64,000 nucleotides of DNA. Origin: Usitatibacter rugosus. Lineage in GTDB: Bacteria > Pseudomonadota > Gammaproteobacteria > Burkholderiales > Usitatibacteraceae. The stretch's first letter is position 1. Each line of letters starts with the position of its first letter. This document shows, one piece after another, positions 18,042 to 25,419 of the stretch. The DNA lies in the NCBI RefSeq assembly GCF_013003965.1, contig NZ_CP053069.1:124001-188000 (forward strand). The letters are read 5' to 3'. A program made the translations under genes and the position numbers. Below the pieces are notes generated by a model. That model did not search any database, was not told the DNA's origin, and saw only the letters and a list, made by a program, of their open reading frames with translations.

Positions 18042-19280
18042 TTACGGCCGTTTCATCTTGCACGTGGTGGGGCGCGCCGCCGCGGCCGCCTCCACGCGCG
18101 CATCGGCGCGGAAGGCGTATTCCTTCGTGCCGTCGGCCGAATACTTGAGTGGCCCGCCGGCCTTCACGAACGTCGCGATGAACATCGGCTGGATCAGCTG
18201 GTGGTCCTCCGCGCGCATCGTGATCTCGCCGAAGGGGCCGTCGACCTTCATGCCTTCCATCGCCTTGGCGACCGCGACCGGGTTCGTCGTCTTCGCCTTC
18301 TCCATCGCGCGCACGAGGAATTCCGCGGAGATGCGGATCGACTGGGAGTAGGGGTCCTGGTCCGCGCCGTACTTCTTGCGATAGGCGTCCTGCACCACCT
18401 GGCCCGCCGCGTTCATCGAGTTCGAGCTCCAGTAGCTGACGACCTTCACGCGATCGATGCCCGCATCGCCCATCGCGGGCGGCACGCCCACGGTGCCGCC
18501 GTAGTAGGTATAGAAGTCCGCCTTCAGGTTCGCGTCCTTGGCGGCCTTCACGAGCAGCGAGAGGTCCGTGCCCCAGTTGCCGGTGATCACGGTATCCGCG
18601 CCCGAGGCCTGGATCTTCGCGATGTAGGGCGCGAAATCCTTCACGCGCGCGAGGGGATGGAGCTCGTCGCCGACCACTTTCACGTCGGGGCGCTTCTCGG
18701 CCAGCATCGCCTTCGCCACCTTCGAGACCTGGTGGCCGTGGGAGTAGTCCTGGTTCAGCAGGTAGACCTTCGAGACCTTCTTCTGGTCCTTGAGGTAGTC
18801 CGTGAGCGCGGCCATCTTCATGTCCGTGTTCGCGTCGAAGCGGAAGTGCCAGAAGCTGCACTTGTCGTTCGTGAAGTCGGGGTCGACCGCGGCGTAGTTG
18901 AGGTACACCACCGCTTGATCGGGGTTGCGCTCGTTGTGTTTGTTGATCGCGTCGATCAACGCTCCGGCGACGGCGGAACCGTTGCCCTGCGAAACGTAGC
19001 GGATGCCCTGGTCGATCGCGCTCTTCAAGAGGTTCAGGCTCTCCTGCGAGGAGAGCTTGTTGTCCATCGGCACCACGGCCATCTTCTGGCCGAGGACGCC
19101 GCCCTTCGCATTGATCGCCTCGATGGCGAACTCCAGCTCGCGAAGCCCGTGCTCGCCCGTGGCGCCCATCGCGCCGGACAGGGGATCGATGTATGCGATG
19201 CGGACTTGCGCCCATGCGCAAGCGGGTGCAGCGAAGGCGAAAGCCGCCAGCGCCGCCCCCAGTATTTTCCGGGTAGCCAT
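18042..19280 (-). CDS. livK: periplasmic substrate-binding protein of the LivK type
   Basis: A 412-residue protein with a signal peptide (MATRKILGAALAAFAFAAPA, cleaved after AWA) and a two-lobed periplasmic-binding fold (IAYIDPLSGAMGATGEHGLR; GNGSAVAGALIDA; LLNQDYSHGHQVSKV). I start it at 19280, where a strong ribosome site (GAGGAGGAG) sits 5 bases upstream; a longer frame reaches 19340 but would bury the signal peptide. Length and motifs resemble the LivK-like proteins that bind aliphatic or aromatic acids as well as amino acids. It is the first gene of the importer operon and diverges from the acyl-CoA dehydrogenase operon at 19371. Confidence 0.92.
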   Translation of the reverse strand: MATRKILGAALAAFAFAAPACAWAQVRIAYIDPLSGAMGATGEHGLRELEFAIEAINAKGGVLGQKMAVVPMDNKLSSQESLNLLKSAIDQGIRYVSQGNGSAVAGALIDAINKHNERNPDQAVVYLNYAAVDPDFTNDKCSFWHFRFDANTDMKMAALTDYLKDQKKVSKVYLLNQDYSHGHQVSKVAKAMLAEKRPDVKVVGDELHPLARVKDFAPYIAKIQASGADTVITGNWGTDLSLLVKAAKDANLKADFYTYYGGTVGVPPAMGDAGIDRVKVVSYWSSNSMNAAGQVVQDAYRKKYGADQDPYSQSIRISAEFLVRAMEKAKTTNPVAVAKAMEGMKVDGPFGEITMRAEDHQLIQPMFIATFVKAGGPLKYSADGTKEYAFRADARVEAAAAARPTTCKMKRP

Positions 19281-19352
19281 GTCTCTCCTCCTCGGGTCTT
19301 TGCGCGAAGCATAGCGCCCGATATAAGCTGCCGCAATCAATAGCAGAATTCA

Positions 19353-19369
19353 GTTCCGCTTCGCGGAAC
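19353..19369. promoter_or_regulatory. perfect palindrome, candidate IclR-family operator
   Basis: GTTCCGC-TTC-GCGGAAC, seven-base arms with a three-base centre, in the 90-base gap between livK (-) and the acyl-CoA dehydrogenase operon (+). It ends 1 base before ATG 19371 and covers the likely ribosome site. IclR-family regulators commonly bind palindromes of the TTCCG-n-CGGAA type, and the operon's last gene encodes an IclR regulator. The assignment is an inference. Confidence 0.5.
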
Positions 19370-19370
19370 G

Positions 19371-20582
19371 ATGACCATGAACCTCGCCCATACCGCCGAA
19401 GAGATTGCTTTCCGTGATGACGTGCATGCGTTCATCGCGAAAAACCTGCCCCCGGAAATCGCCGCGAAGGTCCACGGCGGCAAGCGCCTGGGGCGTGACG
19501 ATTACATGACCTGGCACAAGATCCTCGCCCGCCAGGGCTGGGTCGCTCCGGGCTGGCCGAAGGAGTTCGGCGGCCCCGGCTGGAACACGGTGCAGCAGCA
19601 GATCTTCGACGACGAGTGCGCCGCCGCCGGTGCGCCGCGCATCCTGCCCTTCGGCGTGAAGATGGTGGCGCCGGTGATCATGCGGTTCGGCAACGCGGCG
19701 CAGAAGCAGCACTTCCTGCCGCGCATCCTCTCGGGCGAAGACTGGTGGTGCCAGGGCTATTCGGAGCCGGGCGCGGGGTCGGACCTCGCCTCTCTCAAGA
19801 CGAAGGCCGAGCGAGCCGGCGACCACTACGTCGTCAACGGCCAGAAGACCTGGAACACGCTCGGACAGTTCGCCGACTGGATCTTCGTGCTGGTTCGCAC
19901 CGCGAGCGCGGGCCGCCCCCAGGAGGGCATCTCCTTCCTGCTCGTGGACATGAAGACGCCCGGCATCACGGTGCGTCCGATCCGCATGCTGGATGGCGAG
20001 CACGAGATCAACGAAGTGTGGTTCGAGAACGTGAAGGTGCCCGTCGCCAATCTCGTCGGTGAAGAGAACAAGGGCTGGACGTGCGCCAAGTTCCTGCTCG
20101 GCCACGAGCGCACCGGAATCGCCGGCGTGGGCGCGTGCAAGCGGGAGCTGAAGCACCTGAAGGAGATCGCGCGCAGGGAGCCCGCGGGCGGCGGCGATTC
20201 ACTCATGAAGGACGTGCGTTTCCGCGACCGCATCGCGCAGGTCGAGATCGAGCTGATGGCACTCGAGGTCACGAACCTGCGCGTGCTCTCCGCCGAGGCG
20301 GAAGGTGGCAAGCGTGCGCCCGGCCCCGAGGCGTCGATCCTCAAGGTGCGCGGCACCGAGATCCAGCAGTCCCTTTCGGAATTGATGATGCAGGCCGTGG
20401 GCGTCTACGGAATCCCGTATGTGCCCGAGGCGCTCGATGCGGAATGGGGCGGGGTGCCCGTGGGCGCCGAGTACGCCGCGCCGTTGTCGGGCCACTACTT
20501 CAACATGCGCAAGACGTCGATCTACGGCGGATCCAACGAGATCCAGAAGAACATCGTCGCGCAGCTCTCGCTCGGACTCTAA
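19371..20582 (+). CDS. acyl-CoA dehydrogenase, probable catalytic subunit
   Basis: A 403-residue acyl-CoA dehydrogenase: YSEPGAGSDLASLKTKAER for FAD/substrate binding, VNGQKTWNTLGQFADWIFVL, GEENKGWTCAKFLL, and the C-terminal KTSIYGGSNEIQKNIVAQ. The next gene is a second, degenerate acyl-CoA dehydrogenase; such adjacent pairs form heterotetramers in steroid and cyclic-acid degradation. ATG 19377 is an equally good start because GGAA sits about 8 bases before it. It is the first gene of a seven-gene operon controlled probably through the palindrome at 19353. Confidence 0.92.
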   Translation: MTMNLAHTAEEIAFRDDVHAFIAKNLPPEIAAKVHGGKRLGRDDYMTWHKILARQGWVAPGWPKEFGGPGWNTVQQQIFDDECAAAGAPRILPFGVKMVAPVIMRFGNAAQKQHFLPRILSGEDWWCQGYSEPGAGSDLASLKTKAERAGDHYVVNGQKTWNTLGQFADWIFVLVRTASAGRPQEGISFLLVDMKTPGITVRPIRMLDGEHEINEVWFENVKVPVANLVGEENKGWTCAKFLLGHERTGIAGVGACKRELKHLKEIARREPAGGGDSLMKDVRFRDRIAQVEIELMALEVTNLRVLSAEAEGGKRAPGPEASILKVRGTEIQQSLSELMMQAVGVYGIPYVPEALDAEWGGVPVGAEYAAPLSGHYFNMRKTSIYGGSNEIQKNIVAQLSLGL

Positions 20583-20586
20583 GACC

Positions 20587-21735
20587 ATGGACTTCAGCCT
20601 CACGCCCGAACAGGGCATGTTGCAGGACTCGCTTCGCAAGTTCCTCGCCAACGAGTACGGCTTCGATTCGCGGCGCAAGCGTGCGGAGAGCGCCGACGGC
20701 TTCTCGCGCGACACGTGGGCGCAGCTGGCCGAGCTCGGCCTGCTGGGCATCGCCATCTCCGAGGACGACGGCGGCCTGGGCGGCGATGCGTTCGACTCGA
20801 TGCTGGTGATGGAGTCGCTCGGCCGCGCGCTCGTGGTCGAGCCCTATCTCTCCACCGTGGTGCTGGGCGGTGCCACCATCGCGGCCGCGGGCAACGCGGA
20901 CCAGAAGGCGAAGTGGCTGCCGGCGATCGTGGGCGGCGAGACGCTCGTCGCCTTCGCGCATGGCGAGCCGCGTTCGCGCTACGCGCTTTCGCACGTGGAG
21001 TGCACGGCGAAAGCCGACGGCGCGGGCTGGAAGCTCGATGGGCAGAAGGCCGTCGTGCGCGATGCGGCTACGGCCGACGTCCTGCTCGTCTCCGCACGCA
21101 CGGCCGGAAGCACGTCGGACGAGAAAGGCATCTCGCTCTTCCTCGTGGATGCGAAAGCAAAGGGTGTCGCCATCCGCGGTTATGCGACTCAGGACGGCGG
21201 CCGCGCGGGTGAAGTGACGCTCACTGGGGTGCAGGTCGACAAGGACGCCTTGCTCGGAAATGCGGGCGAGGCCTATCCCGTGATCGAGCGCGCGGTGGAC
21301 CGGGGCATCGCCGGGTTGTGCGCCGAAGCGCTCGGCATCATCGACGCGCTGAACGAGGCCACGCTCGAATACCTCAAGACCCGCCAGCAGTTCGGCCAGC
21401 CCATCGGCCGCTTCCAGGCGCTGCAGCACCGCATGGTCGACATGACGATCCGTGCCGTCGAGGCGCGCTCGATGGCGATCGTGGCCGCGGCGGGCGCCAA
21501 CGACTCGGACCCGATGGAGCGCCGCCGCAAGGTAAGCGCGGCCAAGGCTCACATCGGCCAATGCGCGCGCTACGTGGGCCAGCAGGCGGTTCAGCTGCAC
21601 GGCGGCATCGGCGTCACCGACGAGCTGATCGTGAGCCACTGGTTCAAGCGCCTCGCGATGATCAACGCGACGTTCGGCGACGCGGAGCACCACCTCGGCG
21701 TCTTCAGCGACCTGCTGTTGAAAGAGGACGCTTGA
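20587..21735 (+). CDS. acyl-CoA dehydrogenase-like protein, probable partner subunit
   Basis: A 382-residue protein of the same fold (MDFSLTPEQGMLQDSLRKFL; LGLLGIAISEDDGGLGGDA; LKTRQQFGQPIGRFQALQHR; VQLHGGIGVTDE). The segment that in active enzymes reads T-E-P-x-A-G-S-D is replaced here by HGEPRSRYALSHV, and the C-terminal YGGSNEI-type active-site segment is missing. This is the pattern of the non-catalytic half of heteromeric acyl-CoA dehydrogenases. It starts 4 bases after the preceding dehydrogenase and its stop overlaps the next start. Confidence 0.9.
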   Translation: MDFSLTPEQGMLQDSLRKFLANEYGFDSRRKRAESADGFSRDTWAQLAELGLLGIAISEDDGGLGGDAFDSMLVMESLGRALVVEPYLSTVVLGGATIAAAGNADQKAKWLPAIVGGETLVAFAHGEPRSRYALSHVECTAKADGAGWKLDGQKAVVRDAATADVLLVSARTAGSTSDEKGISLFLVDAKAKGVAIRGYATQDGGRAGEVTLTGVQVDKDALLGNAGEAYPVIERAVDRGIAGLCAEALGIIDALNEATLEYLKTRQQFGQPIGRFQALQHRMVDMTIRAVEARSMAIVAAAGANDSDPMERRRKVSAAKAHIGQCARYVGQQAVQLHGGIGVTDELIVSHWFKRLAMINATFGDAEHHLGVFSDLLLKEDA

Positions 21736-22148
21736 GCGAGGTACCGGCGGGGTTTGTCGCACTCGACCGGCCCGGCGACTACCTCGAGCTCTTCGGCCCG
21801 CTCTACCGCTCGAGCGATCCCGCGATCCGGAACGTGATCGCGATGCGCGCGATGAAGAAGCACCTCAACCTGCGCGGCATCGTTCACGGCGGGGCGCTGG
21901 CCTCGCTGATCGACACCGCCTTCGGCATCACGCTCTGGCGCACCACCGAGGGAAAGATCTCGACCGTGACCGTGAGCCTGGGCATGGACTACCTCGAGCC
22001 CGCGAAGGAAGGCGACTGGATCGAGGCGCACGTCGACGCGCTGCGCATCGGCCGGCGCCTCGCGTTCGTCGAGGGCCTGCTCCTCGTGGGCGACCGCAAG
22101 GTGATGCGCGCCAACGGCACGTTCGCGGTGGTCGAGCCCCGCAAATGA
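21732..22148 (+). CDS. PaaI-type hotdog-fold thioesterase
   Basis: A 138-residue hotdog protein. The catalytic/substrate loop LNLRGIVHGGALASLIDTAF is the PaaI-family signature (HGG followed by a helix). These enzymes hydrolyse acyl-CoA or aryl-CoA thioesters, often to recover CoA from dead-end products. The start is a TTG that overlaps the previous stop (TTGA). I prefer it because the conserved region beginning FVALDRPGDYLELFGPLYR lies before the first in-frame ATG. It is coupled to comB downstream through ATGA. Confidence 0.88.
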   Translation: MSEVPAGFVALDRPGDYLELFGPLYRSSDPAIRNVIAMRAMKKHLNLRGIVHGGALASLIDTAFGITLWRTTEGKISTVTVSLGMDYLEPAKEGDWIEAHVDALRIGRRLAFVEGLLLVGDRKVMRANGTFAVVEPRK

Positions 22149-22879
22149 CGCGCCGCGTGCACGTGCTGATGCGCAAGGAGGACCTCGATGCCGAGCGCCT
22201 GCCGGGCAAGGTCGTGATCGTGCTGGACGTGCTGTTCGCCACGACGACGATCGCCGCGGCGTTCGCGGCCGGCGCTACGGAGGTCGTTCCCGCACTGGAC
22301 GGCGATTCCGCACGCGCCGCCGCGAAGGGCCGTGCGGAAGGAACCTACGTGCTCTCCGGCGAGTTGCGCGCCGAGACGATCGCCGGATTCCACCATCCGT
22401 CGCCGCTCGCGCTCACGAGCCGCGCGCCGCTCAAGGGAAGCACGCTCATCTACGCGACCACCAATGGCACCGTGGCGATCGCCAAGTCGGTGGGCGCGGA
22501 CCATGTCTATGCGGCGGCGCTCGTGAACGCGCGCGCCGTCGTCGATCGCGTGCGCGACCAGCATCCGGAGGAGACCGTGCTCATCGTGTGTTCCGGTTCG
22601 GTGCAGAACTTCAACCTCGAGGACTTCTACGGCGCGGGCCATTTCGCGAAGCTCTTCGCGCGCGACGGCGGCGTGGATCTCTCCGATGCGGCGCTCGCCG
22701 CCATCAAGCTCTTCGACGGCACGACGCCCGACGAATGCCTTCGCGACTCGCGCGTCGGCCGGATGATGCGCGAGCGCGGCCTGGATGCGGAAGTCGCCTA
22801 TGCGGCGCAGCGCGACGTGCTCTCCGTGATCCCGCACCTGGAGCAGGGCGTGCTGCGAGATGCCGGGAGGGCTGCATGA
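22145..22879 (+). CDS. 2-phosphosulfolactate phosphatase family protein (ComB-like)
   Basis: A 244-residue protein with the ComB family pattern: VIVLDVLFATTTIAAAFAAG (DVLRATTT region; here DVLFATTT, so the usual Arg is Phe), LSGELRAETIAGFHHPSPL, IYATTNGTVAIAKSVGAD, and the C-terminal AVAYAAQRDVLSVIPHL-like end. ComB is a Mg-dependent acid phosphatase of coenzyme M synthesis in archaea, but many bacteria without coenzyme M carry it, so the true substrate here is unknown. It overlaps the thioesterase by 4 bases and the quinone oxidoreductase by 4. Confidence 0.82.
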   Translation: MTRRVHVLMRKEDLDAERLPGKVVIVLDVLFATTTIAAAFAAGATEVVPALDGDSARAAAKGRAEGTYVLSGELRAETIAGFHHPSPLALTSRAPLKGSTLIYATTNGTVAIAKSVGADHVYAAALVNARAVVDRVRDQHPEETVLIVCSGSVQNFNLEDFYGAGHFAKLFARDGGVDLSDAALAAIKLFDGTTPDECLRDSRVGRMMRERGLDAEVAYAAQRDVLSVIPHLEQGVLRDAGRAA

Positions 22880-23850
22880 AGGCCGTGATCTGCTCGAAGC
22901 TCGAAGGTCCGGGCGCGCTCGCCGTGGGCGATCTTCCCGATCCCCCGCCCGGTCCCGGGCAAGTAGTCATCGAGGTGAAGGCCGCCTCGCTCAATTTTCC
23001 CGACGCGTTGATGGTGCGCGGCCTCTACCAGGTGAAGCCGCCGCTGCCGTTCTCGCCGGGCGCGGAGCTCTCGGGCGTGGTCGTCGCGGTGGGCGAGGGC
23101 GTCGAGCGCCCGCGCATCGGCGATTCGGTGATCGCGCTCTCGGGGCACGGAGGCTGCGCTGCACTGTGCGTTGCCGATGCCGCGCGCACCATGCCGCTTC
23201 CCAAGGGCATCGATTTCGACACGGCCGCGGCCTTCGCGCTCACGTACGGCACCGCGCTTCACGCACTGAAGGAAGTCGCGGCGATCCAGCCCGGCGAGAC
23301 GCTCGCGGTGCTGGGCGCGGCCGGCGGCACGGGCATCGCGGCGATCGAATGCGGCAAGGCGATGGGCGCCAGGGTGATCGCATGCGCGTCGAGCGCGGAG
23401 AAGCTCGCGCTCGCACGGGAGCACGGCGCCGACGAGACGATCGACTACACGACCGAGGATCTTCGCGCGCGGCTCGATGCCATCGCGGGGAAGAAGGGCA
23501 TCGATGTCGTGTTCGACGCGGTCGGCGGCCCGCACACGGAGCCTGCGATGCGCGCGCTGGGCTGGCGCGGGCGGTTGCTGGTGATCGGCTTCGCCGCGGG
23601 CGAGATCCCGAAGCTGCCGCTCAACCTCGCGCTGCTGAAGGAACGCCAGATCCTCGGCGTCTATTGGGGCGACTGGACGAGGCGCGATCCCGCCGCCCAT
23701 GCGAAGAACATGGAACAACTGGTCGCGTGGATGCGCGAAGGCCGTGCCCGCCCCGCGATCACCGAACGCATCGGCCTCGACGGCGTGGCGGACGCGTTGG
23801 AGCGCATGTCCGGCCGGCGCGTGCTGGGAAAGGTCGTGGTGAATCCATGA
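22876..23850 (+). CDS. NADPH:quinone oxidoreductase family protein (MDR, zinc-free)
   Basis: A 324-residue medium-chain dehydrogenase/reductase without the zinc ligands of alcohol dehydrogenases. N-terminal VEVKAASLNFPDALMVRGLY-type segment, SPGAELSGVVVAVGEGV, the nucleotide-binding motif VLGAAGGTGIAAIECGKAMG, and HGADETIDY resemble quinone oxidoreductases and crotonyl-CoA-type reductases. It may reduce an enoyl or quinone substrate using NADPH. Coupled at both ends by ATGA overlaps with comB and the IclR gene. Confidence 0.88.
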   Translation: MKAVICSKLEGPGALAVGDLPDPPPGPGQVVIEVKAASLNFPDALMVRGLYQVKPPLPFSPGAELSGVVVAVGEGVERPRIGDSVIALSGHGGCAALCVADAARTMPLPKGIDFDTAAAFALTYGTALHALKEVAAIQPGETLAVLGAAGGTGIAAIECGKAMGARVIACASSAEKLALAREHGADETIDYTTEDLRARLDAIAGKKGIDVVFDAVGGPHTEPAMRALGWRGRLLVIGFAAGEIPKLPLNLALLKERQILGVYWGDWTRRDPAAHAKNMEQLVAWMREGRARPAITERIGLDGVADALERMSGRRVLGKVVVNP

Positions 23851-24668
23851 AGCGCGCTGCCCTGCCGCCGATCCGAAGCCGCTCCGCCCAGCAGGACCGG
23901 CGCTTCGTCACCGCGCTCGCCCGCGGCCTGGATATCCTGCGATGCTTCTCGCGCAAGGATCGCGAGCTCGGCAACGCGGAGATCGCCAAGCGCACCAGGC
24001 TCGCCAAGCCGACCGTGAGCCGCCTCACGTTCACGCTCACGCAGCTCGGCTACCTCACCTATTCGCCCGAGACCGGCCGCTACGCGTTGTCGGTCGGCGT
24101 GCTCGCGTTCAGCCACGCTTATCTCGGCACGCTCGACGTGCGCAACCTCGCGCGGCCGCTCATGCAGGCGCTCGCCGACGATGTGCACGCCTCGGTCTCG
24201 CTCGGCGCGCCCGACCCCAGCGGCCAGCACATGGTGTTCCTCGAGATCTGCCAGGGCGCGGGCCAGATGTTCCACATCAGCCTCGAAGTGGGCTCGCGCG
24301 TGCCGCACGGCTGGACGGCGATGGGCCGGGCCTACCTCGCGGCGCTCACCCCCGAGGCTCGCGAAGAACGCCTCGCCAACTACCGCAAGAACACTCCCCG
24401 CGCCCAGTGGGAGAACATCGAGCCCGGGCTCGAGAAAGCCGTTCGCGACTACGAGCGCTATGGCTTCTGCCTGTCGGTGGGGGAGTGGGTGAAGGACGTC
24501 TGGGCGGTCGGGGTCCCGATGGTCTCCCGCGACGGCCACCGGATCCTGGCCCTGAACTGCAGCGGACCCATCTTCGACATGACCCGGCAGCGGGTCATCG
24601 CCGAAATCGGTCCCCGCCTCCTGGCCCTCCGGGACCGGGTCCTCGCCGCCACCGGCGGGGCTTTCTAG
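23847..24668 (+). CDS. IclR-family transcriptional regulator
   Basis: A 273-residue regulator with an N-terminal winged helix (ALARGLDILRCFSRKDRELG, then EIAKRTRLAKPTVSRLTFTL) and a C-terminal effector-binding GAF-like domain (VSLGAPDPSGQHMVFLEICQ; SRVPHGWTAMGRAYLAALTP; FCLSVGEWVKDVWAVGVPM). Family members bind small acids or CoA-derived catabolites as dimers. It is the last gene of the acyl-CoA operon, overlapping the oxidoreductase by 4 bases, and is a natural candidate to act on the palindrome at 19353. The stop touches a family B hairpin. Confidence 0.92.
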   Translation: MKRAALPPIRSRSAQQDRRFVTALARGLDILRCFSRKDRELGNAEIAKRTRLAKPTVSRLTFTLTQLGYLTYSPETGRYALSVGVLAFSHAYLGTLDVRNLARPLMQALADDVHASVSLGAPDPSGQHMVFLEICQGAGQMFHISLEVGSRVPHGWTAMGRAYLAALTPEAREERLANYRKNTPRAQWENIEPGLEKAVRDYERYGFCLSVGEWVKDVWAVGVPMVSRDGHRILALNCSGPIFDMTRQRVIAEIGPRLLALRDRVLAATGGAF

Positions 24669-24768
24669 GTAATTAGGGTCAGACCCTTTTTTCCGTCCTC
24701 GGCCTGCGGGCCGAGGCTAGCGGAATAAAGGGTCTGACCCTAATTACCGGTTCCGACCCCTTTATTCG
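24668..24768. repeat. inverted repeat with GGGTCAGA core (family B, copy 2) plus partial unit
   Basis: Arms 24668-24695 and 24721-24748 (28 bases, one mismatch) contain AATTAGGGTCAGACCCTTT. The 25-base centre holds its own hairpin (CCTCGGCCTGCGGGCCGAGG). Immediately after, 24752-24768 reads CCGACCCCTTTATTCGG, which resembles a partial additional arm like that of the copy at 61905. It follows the IclR stop and is a plausible transcription terminator for the operon. Confidence 0.9.
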
Positions 24769-25084
24769 GCCGTGCAAATTCACGGCCCGGAGGACGGAAA
24801 CCTCCAACGAAATCGTCACGTTGGCCCCGTATCGTCCGGGTCATGAAGATCACCGTCGTGACCCCCCAATCCCCCGCCTTCGGACGCCGGACAGCCTGGC
24901 GGGAACGCTTCCTGGCGATCGGCCAGGCTGTCGGAAACGCCCCCGCACCAGCGTTTCAGCCCCCGGTTTCTTCGTTTCGTCGCATCCCGCTGGCAGGTCC
25001 CCGGGCCCGTCCCTAGAGTGCGGTCATGTGCTGCAGCCAAGGCACAAAAAGACCCCGAACCAAACGAGCCCAAGGAGACACACC
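24769..25084. other. 316-base stretch without a convincing gene
   Basis: It begins with CCGTGCAAATTCACGG, a small palindrome. A 57-codon frame at 24843-25016 lacks a ribosome site and homology cues and was not accepted. The segment 24996-25020 (CCCCGGGCCCGTCCCTAGAG) resembles sequence ahead of the other small orphan genes and could hold the promoter of the gene at 25085. Confidence 0.5.
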
Positions 25085-25294
25085 ATGATCAGCTTCATCC
25101 AGGAATTCGCCCTGCTGTTTGCCGTAGCCACCCCGCTTGCCGTGATCTTCGCCATGAACGTCTTCCTGATGCTGGAAGGCGAGCGCGGCACCCTGATGCT
25201 CCCGTCCACGGACTGGACGCCGCAGGCCGCCGCCAACGACGGCCAGTACTACGCCAAACCGGCCAACGACGACACGTTCTCGCGAGTCGCGTAG
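25085..25294 (+). CDS. small orphan membrane protein, paralogue of the one at 5502
   Basis: The 69-residue product has one transmembrane helix (LLFAVATPLAVIFAMNVFLM), then GERGTLMLP (32-40), a polar linker and C-terminal ANDDTFSRVA. The ribosome site AAGGAGA sits 8 bases before the ATG, a stronger site than that of most genes here. The shared plan with the 84-residue protein at 5502 (GERGSLLLP and ANDESFREVA) shows a small family dispersed within this chromosome. The CPAC pair of the paralogue is absent. A stem-loop follows 39 bases after the stop, so it is probably its own transcription unit. Function unknown. Confidence 0.75.
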   Translation: MISFIQEFALLFAVATPLAVIFAMNVFLMLEGERGTLMLPSTDWTPQAAANDGQYYAKPANDDTFSRVA

Positions 25295-25333
25295 GACCCC
25301 GCACCACCGCTGTCTCCTACGCTCGTAACACCG

Positions 25334-25360
25334 GAAGGCCGGGCCTGGCGCCCGGCCTTC
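25334..25360 (+). terminator. strong stem-loop after the small gene
   Basis: GAAGGCCGGGC pairs perfectly with GCCCGGCCTTC around a 5-base loop. The following TGCTTTCTGT is only moderately T-rich. It is placed correctly to end transcription of the small gene at 25085 before the GTPase gene. Confidence 0.65.
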
Positions 25361-25419
25361 TGCTTTCTGTGCAGTAACTCACTGGTTCTTTTCGGGAATC
25401 GGGCTAATAATGGGTCCCT

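Noticed and set aside
19281-19340. Longer livK start at 19340
   Set aside because: It would place about 20 charged residues before a textbook signal peptide, while ATG 19280 has a strong ribosome site.
24843-25016. 57-codon frame starting MKITVVTPQSPAFGRR upstream of the small membrane gene
   Set aside because: No ribosome site, Pro/Arg-rich second half typical of GC-rich non-coding frames, and it overlaps the likely promoter of the gene at 25085.
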